Assembly (NCBI GenBank): GCA_947627335.1 | Contig: CANQVQ010000034.1 | Location: 1-15,643 of the forward strand | Length of the DNA stretch: 15,643 bases | Origin: an uncultured Clostridia bacterium | GTDB taxonomy: Bacteria; Bacillota; Clostridia; Oscillospirales; CAG-382 | Direction: 5' to 3' | In this document: piece by piece, positions 6,795 through 13,962 of the stretch | How positions within the stretch are numbered: position 1 is the first letter of the stretch | How the letters are laid out: each line of letters opens with the position of its first letter | Program-made: the position numbers and the translations under genes | Notes under the pieces: generated by a model | What the model was told of the DNA's origin: nothing | The model's input: only the letters and a program-made list of their open reading frames with translations | The model's database searches: none

Positions 6795-7165
6795 GTACGT
6801 TGGGGGTTGTGACAACCCCCAAACCCCCGCAGTGCGAAATCGACCCTGTCGATTTCGGGGGTGGGAATTTATAAACGCGTCAGCGGAAATTTTTTCGTTC
6901 ATGCAAAAATTGTCATCCCCAAATTCGCGTGATTGCTATCGCAATCTGCGCCCCCAATTTTCGCACATTCTCGACGAAAATTTGGGTGCGGCGAGCGCTC
7001 TGCGGGAGCCGGCGGGTACCGGGTCGCGAAGGCAAAAAACGAGAAAGCACCAAACGAAAACCCCGAGGCAGGGCGGCAAAACCTCATACAAGACCACCCC
7101 CCCGCATTCGACTGCGTCGAATGCGAACTGCGGGGGTTTGGGGGTTGTCACAACCCCCAACGTAC
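6795..7165 (+). mobile_element. Structured repeat element, copy 2 (MITE/REPIN-like, non-coding)
   Basis: The ends are 42-bp inverted repeats, 6795-6836 against 7124-7165, identical at 41 positions and starting GTACGTTGGGGG. Each holds hairpin H1 with arms TTGGGGGTTGT/ACAACCCCCAA (6800-6822; 7138-7160). H2 is CGAAATCGAC/GTCGATTTCG at the left (6835-6857) but CGCATTCGAC/GTCGAATGCG at the right (7103-7125). The left 50 bp (6795-6844) are the exact reverse complement of the right end of copy 1 (4690-4739). The core repeats the AATTTATAAA block (6866-6875), the GATTGC/GCAATC hairpin (6931-6946), the CCCCCAATTTT/AAAATTTGGG stem (about 6948-6989) and the conserved stretch ending near 7081. No transposase or gene is seen. 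The 53 bp between this element and the SGNH start hold its ribosome site and runs of G. Confidence 0.87.
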
Positions 7166-7175
7166 CCCTCGTTCC

Positions 7176-9008
7176 TTACCCTCGTTTTGCCTTGGCTTCG
7201 GCTTTCAGGCGCAGGTCCTTGTCGAGGATGCGTTTGCGGAGGCGGATACTTTTGGGGGTAACCTCGATAAGTTCGTCGTCGTTGATGAACTCGATAGCCT
7301 CCTCGAGGGAGAAGACGACGGGCGGGACGAGAATGAGTTTCTCGTCGGCGCCGGACGAGCGAATGGACGTCAGGTGCTTCTGCTTGCAGGGGTTGACGGT
7401 GATGTCGCCCTGCTTGGGGTTCATCCCGACGATCTGCCCGGCGTAGATCTTGACGCCCGGCGAAAGGAACATACTGCCGCGTTCCTGCGTGTTATACAGC
7501 CCATAGGAAGTGGTTTCCCCGTCCTCGGACGCGACGAGGGAGCCGGTGAACCGCAGCTGGATGTCGCCGCGATACGGCTCGTAGTCCTCAAACACGGTGT
7601 TCATGATGCCCTCTCCACGCGTGGCGGTCATGAACATACTGCGGTAGCCGAGCAGACAGCGGGTAGGGATCAGGTACTCGATCTTCATACGGGTGCCGAC
7701 GGCATTCGGGTTCATCGCGATCAGCTCGCCCTTACGGCGGGAAAGCTCCTCGATGACGGCGCCGGAGAAGTCGTTCGGCACGTCGATGAACACCCGCTCG
7801 ATCGGCTCGCAGGTCACGCCGTCGATCTCCCGGAGCAGCACTTTCGGGGTGGAGCAGGCGAGCTCGTAGCCCTCGCGACGCATCGTCTCGATCAGGATGG
7901 ACAGGTGCATCTCGCCCCGTCCGCAGACCTTGAAACTGTCGGTGGATTCGCCGTCCTCGACGCGGAGGGACACGTCCTTCTGCAGTTCGCGGTAGAGCCG
8001 GTCGCGGAGCTGACGGGAGGTCACGAACTTGCCTTCGCGCCCCGCGAACGGGGAATCGTTGACCGAGAAGGTCATTTCCATCGTCGGCTCGCTGACCTTG
8101 ACGAACTCAAGCGGTTCGGGGCAGTTGACGGAAGTCACGGTGTCGCCGATCGTGATGGAGTCCGCGCCGGAGAAGCAGACGATGTCGCCGACCGACGCGC
8201 TCTCGACCGGGATGCGGTTGAGCCCGTCGATCTGGTACAGGCTGACGATCCGGGTGCGCTTCGGTTCGGTGCCCTCGTGGAAATTCGTGATGCAGACGTC
8301 CTGATTGACCCGCACGGTCCCGCGTTCGACGCGCCCGATGCCGATGCGCCCGACGTAGTCGTTGTAGTCGATGGACGAGACGAGCAGCTGCAGCTCGCCG
8401 TCCGGGTCGCCTTCCGGGGCGGGAATATAGTCGAGGATCGTGTCGAAGAGCGGCTTGAGGTCGGTCCCGCGGTCGTAGGGGGACAGCGACGCCGTCCCGT
8501 CGCGCCCGGAACAGAAGAGCACCGGGCTTTCGAGCTGTTCGTTGGAGGCGTCGAGGTCGATAAGCAGTTCGAGCACCTCGTCCGGCACCTCGTCCAGCCG
8601 TGCGTCCGGCCGGTCGATCTTGTTGACGACGACGATGACCTTGTGATTCAGCTCGAGCGCCTTTTGCAGGACGAACCGGGTCTGGGGCATGGGTCCTTCG
8701 GCGGAATCCACCAGCAGGATGACCCCGTTGACCATCTTCAGGATGCGCTCGACTTCCCCGCCGAAGTCCGCGTGTCCCGGCGTATCGACGACGTTGATCT
8801 TGACGTCCTTGTAGTGAATGGCGGTGTTCTTGGCGAGGATGGTGATCCCACGCTCCCGTTCGAGTGCGTTGGAATCCATGACCCGTTCCTCGGTGACCTG
8901 GTTCTCGCGGAAGATCCCGCCCTGCTTGAGCATTTCGTCGACGAGGGTGGTTTTGCCGTGGTCGACGTGGGCGATGATGGCGATATTGCGTAAATCTTTG
9001 CGTATCAA
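7176..9008 (-). CDS. typA: TypA/BipA ribosome-associated GTPase
   Basis: TypA is a translational GTPase related to EF-G that binds ribosomes and helps 50S assembly and stress or cold growth. With a TTG start at 9008 the product is 610 residues, the usual length, and begins MIRKDLRNIAIIAHVDHGKT as in the family. GTPase motifs: AHVDHGKT (13-20), RGITI (53-57), DTPGHADF (75-82) and NKID (129-132). The elongation-factor domains II, III and V and the TypA C-terminal domain follow, with the CGRGEMHLSILIETMRREGYE block. I prefer the TTG over the upstream in-frame ATG at 9041 because AGAGAGG lies 8 nt before it and the -10 box at 9056-9061 would leave a leader of only some 8 nt for the ATG. Frames further upstream run through the promoter. 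Element copy 2 starts 10 bp after the stop. Confidence 0.95.
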   Translation of the reverse strand: MIRKDLRNIAIIAHVDHGKTTLVDEMLKQGGIFRENQVTEERVMDSNALERERGITILAKNTAIHYKDVKINVVDTPGHADFGGEVERILKMVNGVILLVDSAEGPMPQTRFVLQKALELNHKVIVVVNKIDRPDARLDEVPDEVLELLIDLDASNEQLESPVLFCSGRDGTASLSPYDRGTDLKPLFDTILDYIPAPEGDPDGELQLLVSSIDYNDYVGRIGIGRVERGTVRVNQDVCITNFHEGTEPKRTRIVSLYQIDGLNRIPVESASVGDIVCFSGADSITIGDTVTSVNCPEPLEFVKVSEPTMEMTFSVNDSPFAGREGKFVTSRQLRDRLYRELQKDVSLRVEDGESTDSFKVCGRGEMHLSILIETMRREGYELACSTPKVLLREIDGVTCEPIERVFIDVPNDFSGAVIEELSRRKGELIAMNPNAVGTRMKIEYLIPTRCLLGYRSMFMTATRGEGIMNTVFEDYEPYRGDIQLRFTGSLVASEDGETTSYGLYNTQERGSMFLSPGVKIYAGQIVGMNPKQGDITVNPCKQKHLTSIRSSGADEKLILVPPVVFSLEEAIEFINDDELIEVTPKSIRLRKRILDKDLRLKAEAKAKRG

Positions 9009-9055
9009 TGTTTTTTCCTCTCTGTCTGCGATGGGCTGCATGGTTTGAACGTGAT

Positions 9056-9084
9056 AGTATACCACATTTTTACGGGTTTTGCAA
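9056..9084 (-). promoter_or_regulatory. Promoter of typA
   Basis: On the minus strand: -35 TTGCAA (9084-9079), 17-bp spacer, extended -10 TGGTATACT (hexamer 9061-9056). Transcription should start near 9049, which supports a typA start at or below 9041 and best fits the TTG at 9008, leaving a leader of about 40 nt. Confidence 0.8.
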
Positions 9085-9096
9085 GGGGCGGACGGC

Positions 9097-9123
9097 AAAA
9101 AACGGCAATTTTCTCGCCGTTTT
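9097..9123 (-). terminator. Terminator of the antitoxin gene
   Basis: Minus-strand hairpin with arms AAAACGGC and GCCGTTTT (9123-9116 and 9106-9099), 9-nt loop, and six T in all at the 3' end (to 9097). It lies 18 nt after the antitoxin stop and just before the typA -35 box, so the two genes are separate transcription units. Confidence 0.85.
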
Positions 9124-9141
9124 CAGCGTATTTGGTCTGCC

Positions 9142-9420
9142 TCACCGTTTCAGGTCCTCCAGCAATTCGTCGAGGTCGGTGTACTGCTTCGCGTCCGGGT
9201 CGTTCGCGAGCTTTTCGCCCTCCCGCATCGCGGCGAGCGTCGCCTTGTTCGGGCGCTCCTGCCCGATGGAGAACGGGATCCGCCCCTCCCGAAGCGACTG
9301 CCGAACGAAAATGTTGAACGCCGTCGAAAGGTTCATGCCCAGATCGGCGAAGAAGGCGTCCGCTTCCGCCTTGAGTTGTTTGTCCATGCGAATGCTGATG
9401 TTGGTCGTGTTTTCCGCCAT
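9142..9420 (-). CDS. RelB/DinJ-family antitoxin (no toxin adjacent)
   Basis: A 92-residue protein with an N-terminal ribbon-helix-helix DNA-binding domain (NISIRMDKQLKAEADAFFAD, then LGMNLSTAFNIFVRQSLREG and RIPF) and an acidic tail ending TDLDELLEDLKR, where DinJ/RelB proteins wrap their toxin. The ATG at 9420 has GGAGGGAG 6 nt upstream; longer frames would cross the promoter. Normally a YafQ/RelE-type toxin gene follows within a few bases. Here a terminator follows directly and then typA, and no toxin-like frame is seen on either strand nearby. It is either a solitary regulator or antitoxin, or the remnant of a pair. It is expected to repress its own promoter, as the family does. Confidence 0.9.
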   Translation of the reverse strand: MAENTTNISIRMDKQLKAEADAFFADLGMNLSTAFNIFVRQSLREGRIPFSIGQERPNKATLAAMREGEKLANDPDAKQYTDLDELLEDLKR

Positions 9421-9463
9421 CGAAACTCCCTCCGTTTGTGCAAAATCAAATGGTTCCAATGAC

Positions 9464-9492
9464 AGTATACCACGTTTGCACGAAAAATGCAA
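9464..9492 (-). promoter_or_regulatory. Promoter of the antitoxin gene
   Basis: On the minus strand: -35 TTGCAT (9492-9487), 17-bp spacer, extended -10 TGGTATACT (hexamer 9469-9464). The -10 context is the same as at the typA promoter. The -35 box lies inside the inverted repeat at 9478-9506. Confidence 0.78.
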
Positions 9493-9506
9493 GTGTTTTT
9501 TCGTGC
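9478..9506. repeat. Inverted repeat between pyrI and the antitoxin promoter
   Basis: Arms GCACGAAAAA (9478-9487) and TTTTTCGTGC (9497-9506), loop 9 nt. It begins right after the pyrI stop, so it may weaken or end the pyr transcript, but the T residues are in the stem and not after it, so it is not a standard intrinsic terminator. Because it covers the antitoxin -35 box it could also be an operator for the ribbon-helix-helix protein. Both roles are inference. Confidence 0.55.
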
Positions 9507-9507
9507 T

Positions 9508-9918
9508 TTACGCCGGGGATTCGCAGTACTTACAGCAGTAGGTCCTGCCGTCGGCAGACAGGACGAACTCCTGCCGAAGCCCCTGCTCGGTCGTGGTGAT
9601 GCAGCGGGGGTTGCGGCAGGTCAGAATGCCCACGAGCCGCTGCGGCATGGCGAGGTGGCGTTTCTCCGTCACCTTCCCGTCGCGAATGACGCTGACCGTC
9701 GCGTTCGGGGAAACGTAGCCGATGACGTCCAGGTCGAGGTCGACGCGGGAATCGATCTTCAGGATGTCCTTCCGCCCGAGCTTGCGGCTGGGCACGTTTT
9801 TGATGACCGCGACCGGGCAGTCCAGCCCGTCCAGCCCGAGCATCTGGTAAAGCCGCATCGCCTTTCCCGCAGCGATGTGGTCGATGACGTAGCCGTCGCG
9901 GATGCTGTCGATATTCAC
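9508..9918 (-). CDS. pyrI: Aspartate carbamoyltransferase regulatory subunit PyrI
   Basis: PyrI binds CTP/ATP and gives allosteric control to the PyrB catalytic trimers. The 136-residue protein has the N-terminal effector domain (IRDGYVIDHIAAGKAMRLYQ; VPSRKLGRKDILKID) and the C-terminal zinc domain with ligands Cys101, Cys106, Cys129 and Cys132 (CRNPRC and CKYC). The GTG start at 9918 overlaps the pyrB stop by 4 nt (GTGA), and the product from it has family length, so it is preferred to longer frames. It is the last gene of the operon. With PyrI present, the enzyme is probably of the heteromeric, CTP-regulated kind and not the PyrB-only kind of Bacillus. Confidence 0.96.
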   Translation of the reverse strand: MNIDSIRDGYVIDHIAAGKAMRLYQMLGLDGLDCPVAVIKNVPSRKLGRKDILKIDSRVDLDLDVIGYVSPNATVSVIRDGKVTEKRHLAMPQRLVGILTCRNPRCITTTEQGLRQEFVLSADGRTYCCKYCESPA

Positions 9919-10844
9919 GGTTCGATCTTCTCCTTCCCGAGCAGCGCGAGGATCAACGCCATGCGGACGTACCGCCCGTAGTGCGCCTGTCGGAAGTAGC
10001 AGGCGCGAGGGTCGGCGTCTACCTCGGTCGAAATTTCGTTGACGCGGGGGAGCGGGTGCAGGATCAGCATATCCGGCTTGGCGGAACGCAGTTTTTCCGG
10101 CGTGAGGACGTAGGAATCCTTCAGCCGGAGGTACTCCTCCTCGTTGAAGAAGCGTTCCCGCTGGACACGGGTCATATAGAGCAGGTCCAGCTCGCCCATG
10201 ACCTCCTCGAGCGAGCGGCTCTCGGTATACGGCACGCCGGTCGCGTCCAGACAATTCCTGCGGACAAACTCCGGCAGCCGCAGCTCGTCCGGCGAGATCA
10301 GCACGAACCGCATCCCGCCGTACCGCGTCAGCGCGCCGAGCAGGGAATGCACGGTCCGCCCGAATTTCAGGTCGCCGCACAGCCCGACGGTCAGCCCGGA
10401 AAGCCTGCCCTTCTCCCGCCGGACGGTCATGAGGTCGGTCAGCGTTTGCGTCGGGTGGTAATGCCCGCCGTCGCCGGCGTTGATGACCGGCACGAGCGAA
10501 TGCGCCGCCGCGACCATCGGGGCGCCTTCCTTCGGGTGGCGCATGGCGATGACGTCCGCGTAGCCGCTGACGACCGCGACCGTGTCCGCGACGCTCTCCC
10601 CCTTGCGGGCGGAGCTGGAGGCGGCGTCCGAAAAGCCCAGCACGTTCCCGCCGAGCGACAGCATCGCCGATTCAAAGCTCAGGCGCGTCCGCGTGGACGG
10701 CTCAAAGAAGAGCGTCGCGAGGATCTGATGGCGGCAGGCGTCGCGGTAGTCCGCCGGGCGGTCGTAAATTTCCGACGCGAGGCGGAGCAGTCCGTCGATC
10801 TCGCCGACGGACAGGTCGAGGATGTTCAGCAGGTGTCGTGTCAT
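9915..10844 (-). CDS. pyrB: Aspartate carbamoyltransferase catalytic subunit PyrB
   Basis: PyrB makes N-carbamoyl-L-aspartate from carbamoyl phosphate and aspartate, the committed step of pyrimidine synthesis. The 309-residue product has the carbamoyl-phosphate site FFEPSTRTR (46-54), the loop lysine Lys81 (ARKGES), HPTQTLTDL (130-138), and HPLPR (263-267). The ATG at 10844 has GGAAGGGA about 8 nt upstream in the 19-nt gap after pyrE and gives the family N-terminus; the frame upstream of it is only the pyrE region read out of phase. It is coupled to pyrI by a 4-nt overlap. Confidence 0.97.
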   Translation of the reverse strand: MTRHLLNILDLSVGEIDGLLRLASEIYDRPADYRDACRHQILATLFFEPSTRTRLSFESAMLSLGGNVLGFSDAASSSARKGESVADTVAVVSGYADVIAMRHPKEGAPMVAAAHSLVPVINAGDGGHYHPTQTLTDLMTVRREKGRLSGLTVGLCGDLKFGRTVHSLLGALTRYGGMRFVLISPDELRLPEFVRRNCLDATGVPYTESRSLEEVMGELDLLYMTRVQRERFFNEEEYLRLKDSYVLTPEKLRSAKPDMLILHPLPRVNEISTEVDADPRACYFRQAHYGRYVRMALILALLGKEKIEP

Positions 10845-10863
10845 GGTCGTCCCTTCCCTTCCG

Positions 10864-11520
10864 TCAGTCGGACGCGCCGTACACAGAAAGGTAGGCGCGG
10901 ATGCGTTCGACGTGTTCGGCGTTCGCCGGGTCCTCCGAAAGGTAGTCGAGCAGGTCCCGCACCGTGACGATCGCACGGACCGGGAAGCCGTAGGTCTGTT
11001 CGATCTCCCGCACCGCCGAGCGGTCGGTTTGCCCCTTCTCGCCGCGATCGACCAGCAGCAGGCACCCCGTGACGCGCACGCCGTCCAGCGTCGACAGCAG
11101 TTCCATGCTCTCGCGGATCGCCGTGCCCGCCGTGACGACGTCCTCGACGATGACCACTTCGTCCCCGCTTCGTGGCGTATACCCCACGAACAGCCCGCCT
11201 TCGCCGTGGTCCTTCGCCTCCTTGCGGTTGAAGAAGAACGGCACGTCCAGCCCCTCTCCGGCGAGGGCGACCGACGCGGCGACCGAGAGCGGAATGCCCT
11301 TATAGGCGGGTCCGAACAGCACGCGGGGGGTCCGCCCGAACGCTTCGAGGTAGGCGCGGGCGTAGAAACCGCCGAGCCGTGCGATCTGCGCGCCGGTCCT
11401 GATCTCCCCGGCGTTGATGAAGTACGGGATCTTCCGCCCGGATTTGGCGGTGAAATCCCCGAATTTCAGCACGTTCGCGTCCGTCAGGAAGCGAATGAAC
11501 TCCTTTTGATAGTCCCGCAT
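10864..11520 (-). CDS. pyrE: Orotate phosphoribosyltransferase PyrE
   Basis: PyrE joins orotate and PRPP to give orotidine 5'-monophosphate. The 218-residue product carries the PRPP-binding motif VVIVEDVVTAGTA (122-134), the N-terminal FTAKSGRKIPYFIN block that binds orotate, Lys74 in PAYKG, and the flexible-loop residues RKEAKDHGEGG (99-109). The ATG follows the pyrF stop with no gap (TAAATG), so it is likely read by ribosomes finishing pyrF. The product of this gene is the substrate of PyrF, encoded just upstream. Confidence 0.97.
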   Translation of the reverse strand: MRDYQKEFIRFLTDANVLKFGDFTAKSGRKIPYFINAGEIRTGAQIARLGGFYARAYLEAFGRTPRVLFGPAYKGIPLSVAASVALAGEGLDVPFFFNRKEAKDHGEGGLFVGYTPRSGDEVVIVEDVVTAGTAIRESMELLSTLDGVRVTGCLLLVDRGEKGQTDRSAVREIEQTYGFPVRAIVTVRDLLDYLSEDPANAEHVERIRAYLSVYGASD

Positions 11521-12246
11521 TTACGCATCCTCCCCTTCGACAAATTCCCGCACGCAGCGTTCGTACGCCGCGACCGGGTCGGGCGACGCCGTGATCGGGC
11601 GACCGACGACGATGAAGTCCGAACCGGCTTTCCGCGCTTCGGCGGGGGTCATGACCCGCTTCTGGTCGCCGACTTCGCCGTCCGCGAACCGCACGCCGGG
11701 GGTGACGGTCAGAAAGTCCGCCCCGCAGGCGTCGTGGACGGTTTTCGCCTCCAACGGCGAGCAGACCACGCCGTCCAGTCCCGCGTCCTTCGCGTTCTGC
11801 GCGTACCGCAGCACGACCTCCGCCATCGGGCGTTGGATCAGCAGTTCGTTTTCCAGCCGGGTCTGGTCGGTCGAGGTCAACTGCGTGACCGCGATCAGCA
11901 GCGGACGCGTGCCGTCCGGGCGGGTCAGCCCCTCCAGCGCCGCCTGCATCATGGCGACGGTCCCCGCCGCGTGCAGGTTGCACAGGTCCACGTCCAGCGC
12001 GGACAGGACGCGCATGGTCCTGCGCACGGTGTTCGGGATGTCGTGCAGTTTCAGGTCCAGGAACACGCGGTGTCCCCGCTTTTTGACCGTCCGCACGATG
12101 TCCGGTCCGGCGCCGTAAAACAGCTCCATGCCGATCTTGACGAACGGTTTGCGGGGGCGTCCGTCGAACTTCGCGAGGAAGGACAGCACGTCCTCCGCCG
12201 ACGGGAAATCGCAGGCGACGATCACGTCGCGAGCAGGCTTCTTCAT
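11521..12246 (-). CDS. pyrF: Orotidine 5'-phosphate decarboxylase PyrF
   Basis: PyrF decarboxylates OMP to UMP, the last step of the pathway. The 241-residue product has the N-terminal VIVACDFPSAEDV strand and the catalytic cluster DLKLHDIPNT with Asp64, Lys66 and Asp69, then TVTPGVRF and the phosphate-binding IVVGRPIT near the C-terminus. The start at 12246 lies 1 nt after the pyrD stop codon, and the ribosome site AAGGAGGAG forms the last codons of pyrD, so translation is coupled. Longer frames only run into pyrD. Confidence 0.97.
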   Translation of the reverse strand: MKKPARDVIVACDFPSAEDVLSFLAKFDGRPRKPFVKIGMELFYGAGPDIVRTVKKRGHRVFLDLKLHDIPNTVRRTMRVLSALDVDLCNLHAAGTVAMMQAALEGLTRPDGTRPLLIAVTQLTSTDQTRLENELLIQRPMAEVVLRYAQNAKDAGLDGVVCSPLEAKTVHDACGADFLTVTPGVRFADGEVGDQKRVMTPAEARKAGSDFIVVGRPITASPDPVAAYERCVREFVEGEDA

Positions 12247-12247
12247 C

Positions 12248-13210
12248 TTACTCCTCCTCCTTGGCTTTGGCGCCCGCACGGTCGCGCCGACGGACGACGG
12301 GGTGCGCACGCCCGACGGCGGAACGCACGTTCCGAAAATGGTACCGGCTCAACGCGTTCGGCAGCTCCGCGACCAGCCGTTCGCAGACGAACGGGTCGAC
12401 GAGGTTCGCCGCACCGACTTCGACCGCCGTCGCGCCGGCGAGCAGCATCTCCAGCACGTCCTCGACCGTCCGCACGCCGCCCATGCCGATGATCGGGATG
12501 TCCACCGCCTCGTACACGTCGTACACCATGCGCAGGGCGACCGGGAACACGCCGGGGCCGGAATATCCGCCCGTCCGATTGGCGAGCAGGGGGCGGCGCT
12601 CCTTCAGGTCGATGCGCATCCCGAGCAGGGTGTTGATCAGGCACACGCCGTCCGCACCCGCTTCCTCGCACGCCTTCGCGATGGCGGCAATGTCCGTCAC
12701 GTTCGGGGTCAGTTTGATGTAGACCGGCTTGTCCGTCACGCCCTTGACCGCCTTCGTCACCGCCGACGCGGCTTCCGGCGTCGTGCCGAAGCTCATGCCG
12801 CCGTGCCGGACGTTCGGGCAGCTGACGTTGACCTCCAGCAGACCGACCTGCTCGCTCTTTCCCAGCTTTTCGCAGGCGTAAACGTAGTCGTCCAGCGAAA
12901 AACCGCTGACGTTGGCGATGATCTTCTTGCGGAAGTAGGTCGCGATCTCCGGCAGTTCGTGTTCCAGCACATGGTCCACGCCGGGATTCTGCAGTCCGAC
13001 GGCGTTGAGCATTCCCGCCGTGCATTCCGCGATGCGCGGTGCGGGATTTCCGACGCGTGGTTCGCGGGTCGTCCCCTTGCAGGAGAACGTGCCGAGGACG
13101 TTGACGTCGTACAGTTCGGCGAACTCCTTCCCGTAGCCGAAGCAGCCGCTCGCGGGGATGATCGGGTTATCCAGCTCCCAGCCGGACAGGTCGACGCTCA
13201 GCTTTCCCAT
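12248..13210 (-). CDS. pyrD: Dihydroorotate dehydrogenase, class 1B catalytic subunit PyrD
   Basis: PyrD oxidises dihydroorotate to orotate with FMN; in class 1B the electrons pass through PyrK to NAD+. The 320-residue product has NPIIPASGCFGYGKEF, the substrate-binding LNAVGLQNPG (68-77), NVSCPNV with active-site Cys131, KLTPNVTDI, and the FMN phosphate region IIGMGGVRT and GATAVEVGAAN. pyrK next door confirms the 1B type. The ATG lies inside the end of pyrK (13-nt overlap) after GGGAGGAA. The C-terminus ends in a charged tail (RRRDRAGAKAKEEE) whose last codons double as the pyrF ribosome site. Confidence 0.97.
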   Translation of the reverse strand: MGKLSVDLSGWELDNPIIPASGCFGYGKEFAELYDVNVLGTFSCKGTTREPRVGNPAPRIAECTAGMLNAVGLQNPGVDHVLEHELPEIATYFRKKIIANVSGFSLDDYVYACEKLGKSEQVGLLEVNVSCPNVRHGGMSFGTTPEAASAVTKAVKGVTDKPVYIKLTPNVTDIAAIAKACEEAGADGVCLINTLLGMRIDLKERRPLLANRTGGYSGPGVFPVALRMVYDVYEAVDIPIIGMGGVRTVEDVLEMLLAGATAVEVGAANLVDPFVCERLVAELPNALSRYHFRNVRSAVGRAHPVVRRRDRAGAKAKEEE

Positions 13211-13941
13211 CGTACTTCCTCCCTTCTGAACACCGGACCGTCCTTGCAGACCCGCTTCCCGCCGGTCAGTTCCGGCAGGGCGCAGCCCATGCAGGCGCCG
13301 AATCCGCAGCCCATGCGGGCTTCAAAGCTGTACTGTCCGTCGGTGGCGGCGACTTTTTCCAGCGCACGGAACATCGGCAGCGGTCCGCAGGCGTAAAAAT
13401 GGCTGTAGGACAGGGTTTTCACGACGTCCGTCACGAATCCCTTCTCCCCGAACGAGCCGTCCTCCGTCACCACCGTCACCGACGCGCCGAACGAGCGGAA
13501 GTCCCGCGCAAGCAGCACGTCCGCGCCCGTGCGGAACCCGAGGACCACCCGCACCTGCGCCCCCCGACGGCACAGCTCCCGGCACAGCCACACCAGCGGC
13601 GCCGCGCCGACGCCGCCGCCGACCAGCAGCGGACGATCCCCGGCTTTCGACAGGTCGAACCCGTTGCCCAGCCCGACCAGCGTATCCACCGTGTCGCCCT
13701 CGCGCAGCCAGGTCAGTTCCTCCGTCCCCTTGCCGACCACGCGGAGCACGACGCTCGCCCGTTTGCGGTTGTTCGCCATGTCGCACACTGAAAGCGGTCT
13801 GCGCAGGTACAGTCCGCCGACGCGGAAATTCAGGAACTGCCCCGGCGTCACGGACGCGTCGTACTCGCCGTACAGCTCCATGCGGTAGACGTCGTGGGTC
13901 AGCGGCAGGACCGACCCGACCCGAAGCATTTGCTCTGTCAC
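13198..13941 (-). CDS. pyrK: Dihydroorotate dehydrogenase electron-transfer subunit PyrK
   Basis: PyrK carries FAD and a [2Fe-2S] cluster and moves electrons from PyrD to NAD+. The 247-residue product has the FAD-binding RRPLSV (47-52), the nucleotide loop GGGVGAAPL (108-116), FYACGPLPM, and the cluster ligands Cys212, Cys217, Cys220 and Cys232 (GCGFGACMGC, then RVCKDGPVF). The GTG at 13941 has GGGGAGGG 8 nt upstream; the ATG at 13929 is possible but has no such site. It follows carB by 21 nt and overlaps pyrD by 13 nt. Confidence 0.97.
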   Translation of the reverse strand: MTEQMLRVGSVLPLTHDVYRMELYGEYDASVTPGQFLNFRVGGLYLRRPLSVCDMANNRKRASVVLRVVGKGTEELTWLREGDTVDTLVGLGNGFDLSKAGDRPLLVGGGVGAAPLVWLCRELCRRGAQVRVVLGFRTGADVLLARDFRSFGASVTVVTEDGSFGEKGFVTDVVKTLSYSHFYACGPLPMFRALEKVAATDGQYSFEARMGCGFGACMGCALPELTGGKRVCKDGPVFRREEVRWES

Positions 13942-13962
13942 CGTTGAAACCCTCCCCTGCTT

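Noticed and set aside
4498..7087. Similar short reading frames inside both repeat elements (for example plus-strand MLSQSAPPI at 4498 and 6933)
   Set aside because: They are alike because the DNA is repeated. Their ends differ, the loop segments change length, no ribosome site precedes them, and the conserved parts are explained by stems.
3254..9000. Long open frames antisense to plsX (3254-4609 +) and to typA (6933-8993 +), and similar ones over the pyr genes
   Set aside because: They are products of high GC on the strand opposite recognised genes; their translations are rich in Arg, Asp, Val and His without domain resemblance, and they have no ribosome sites.
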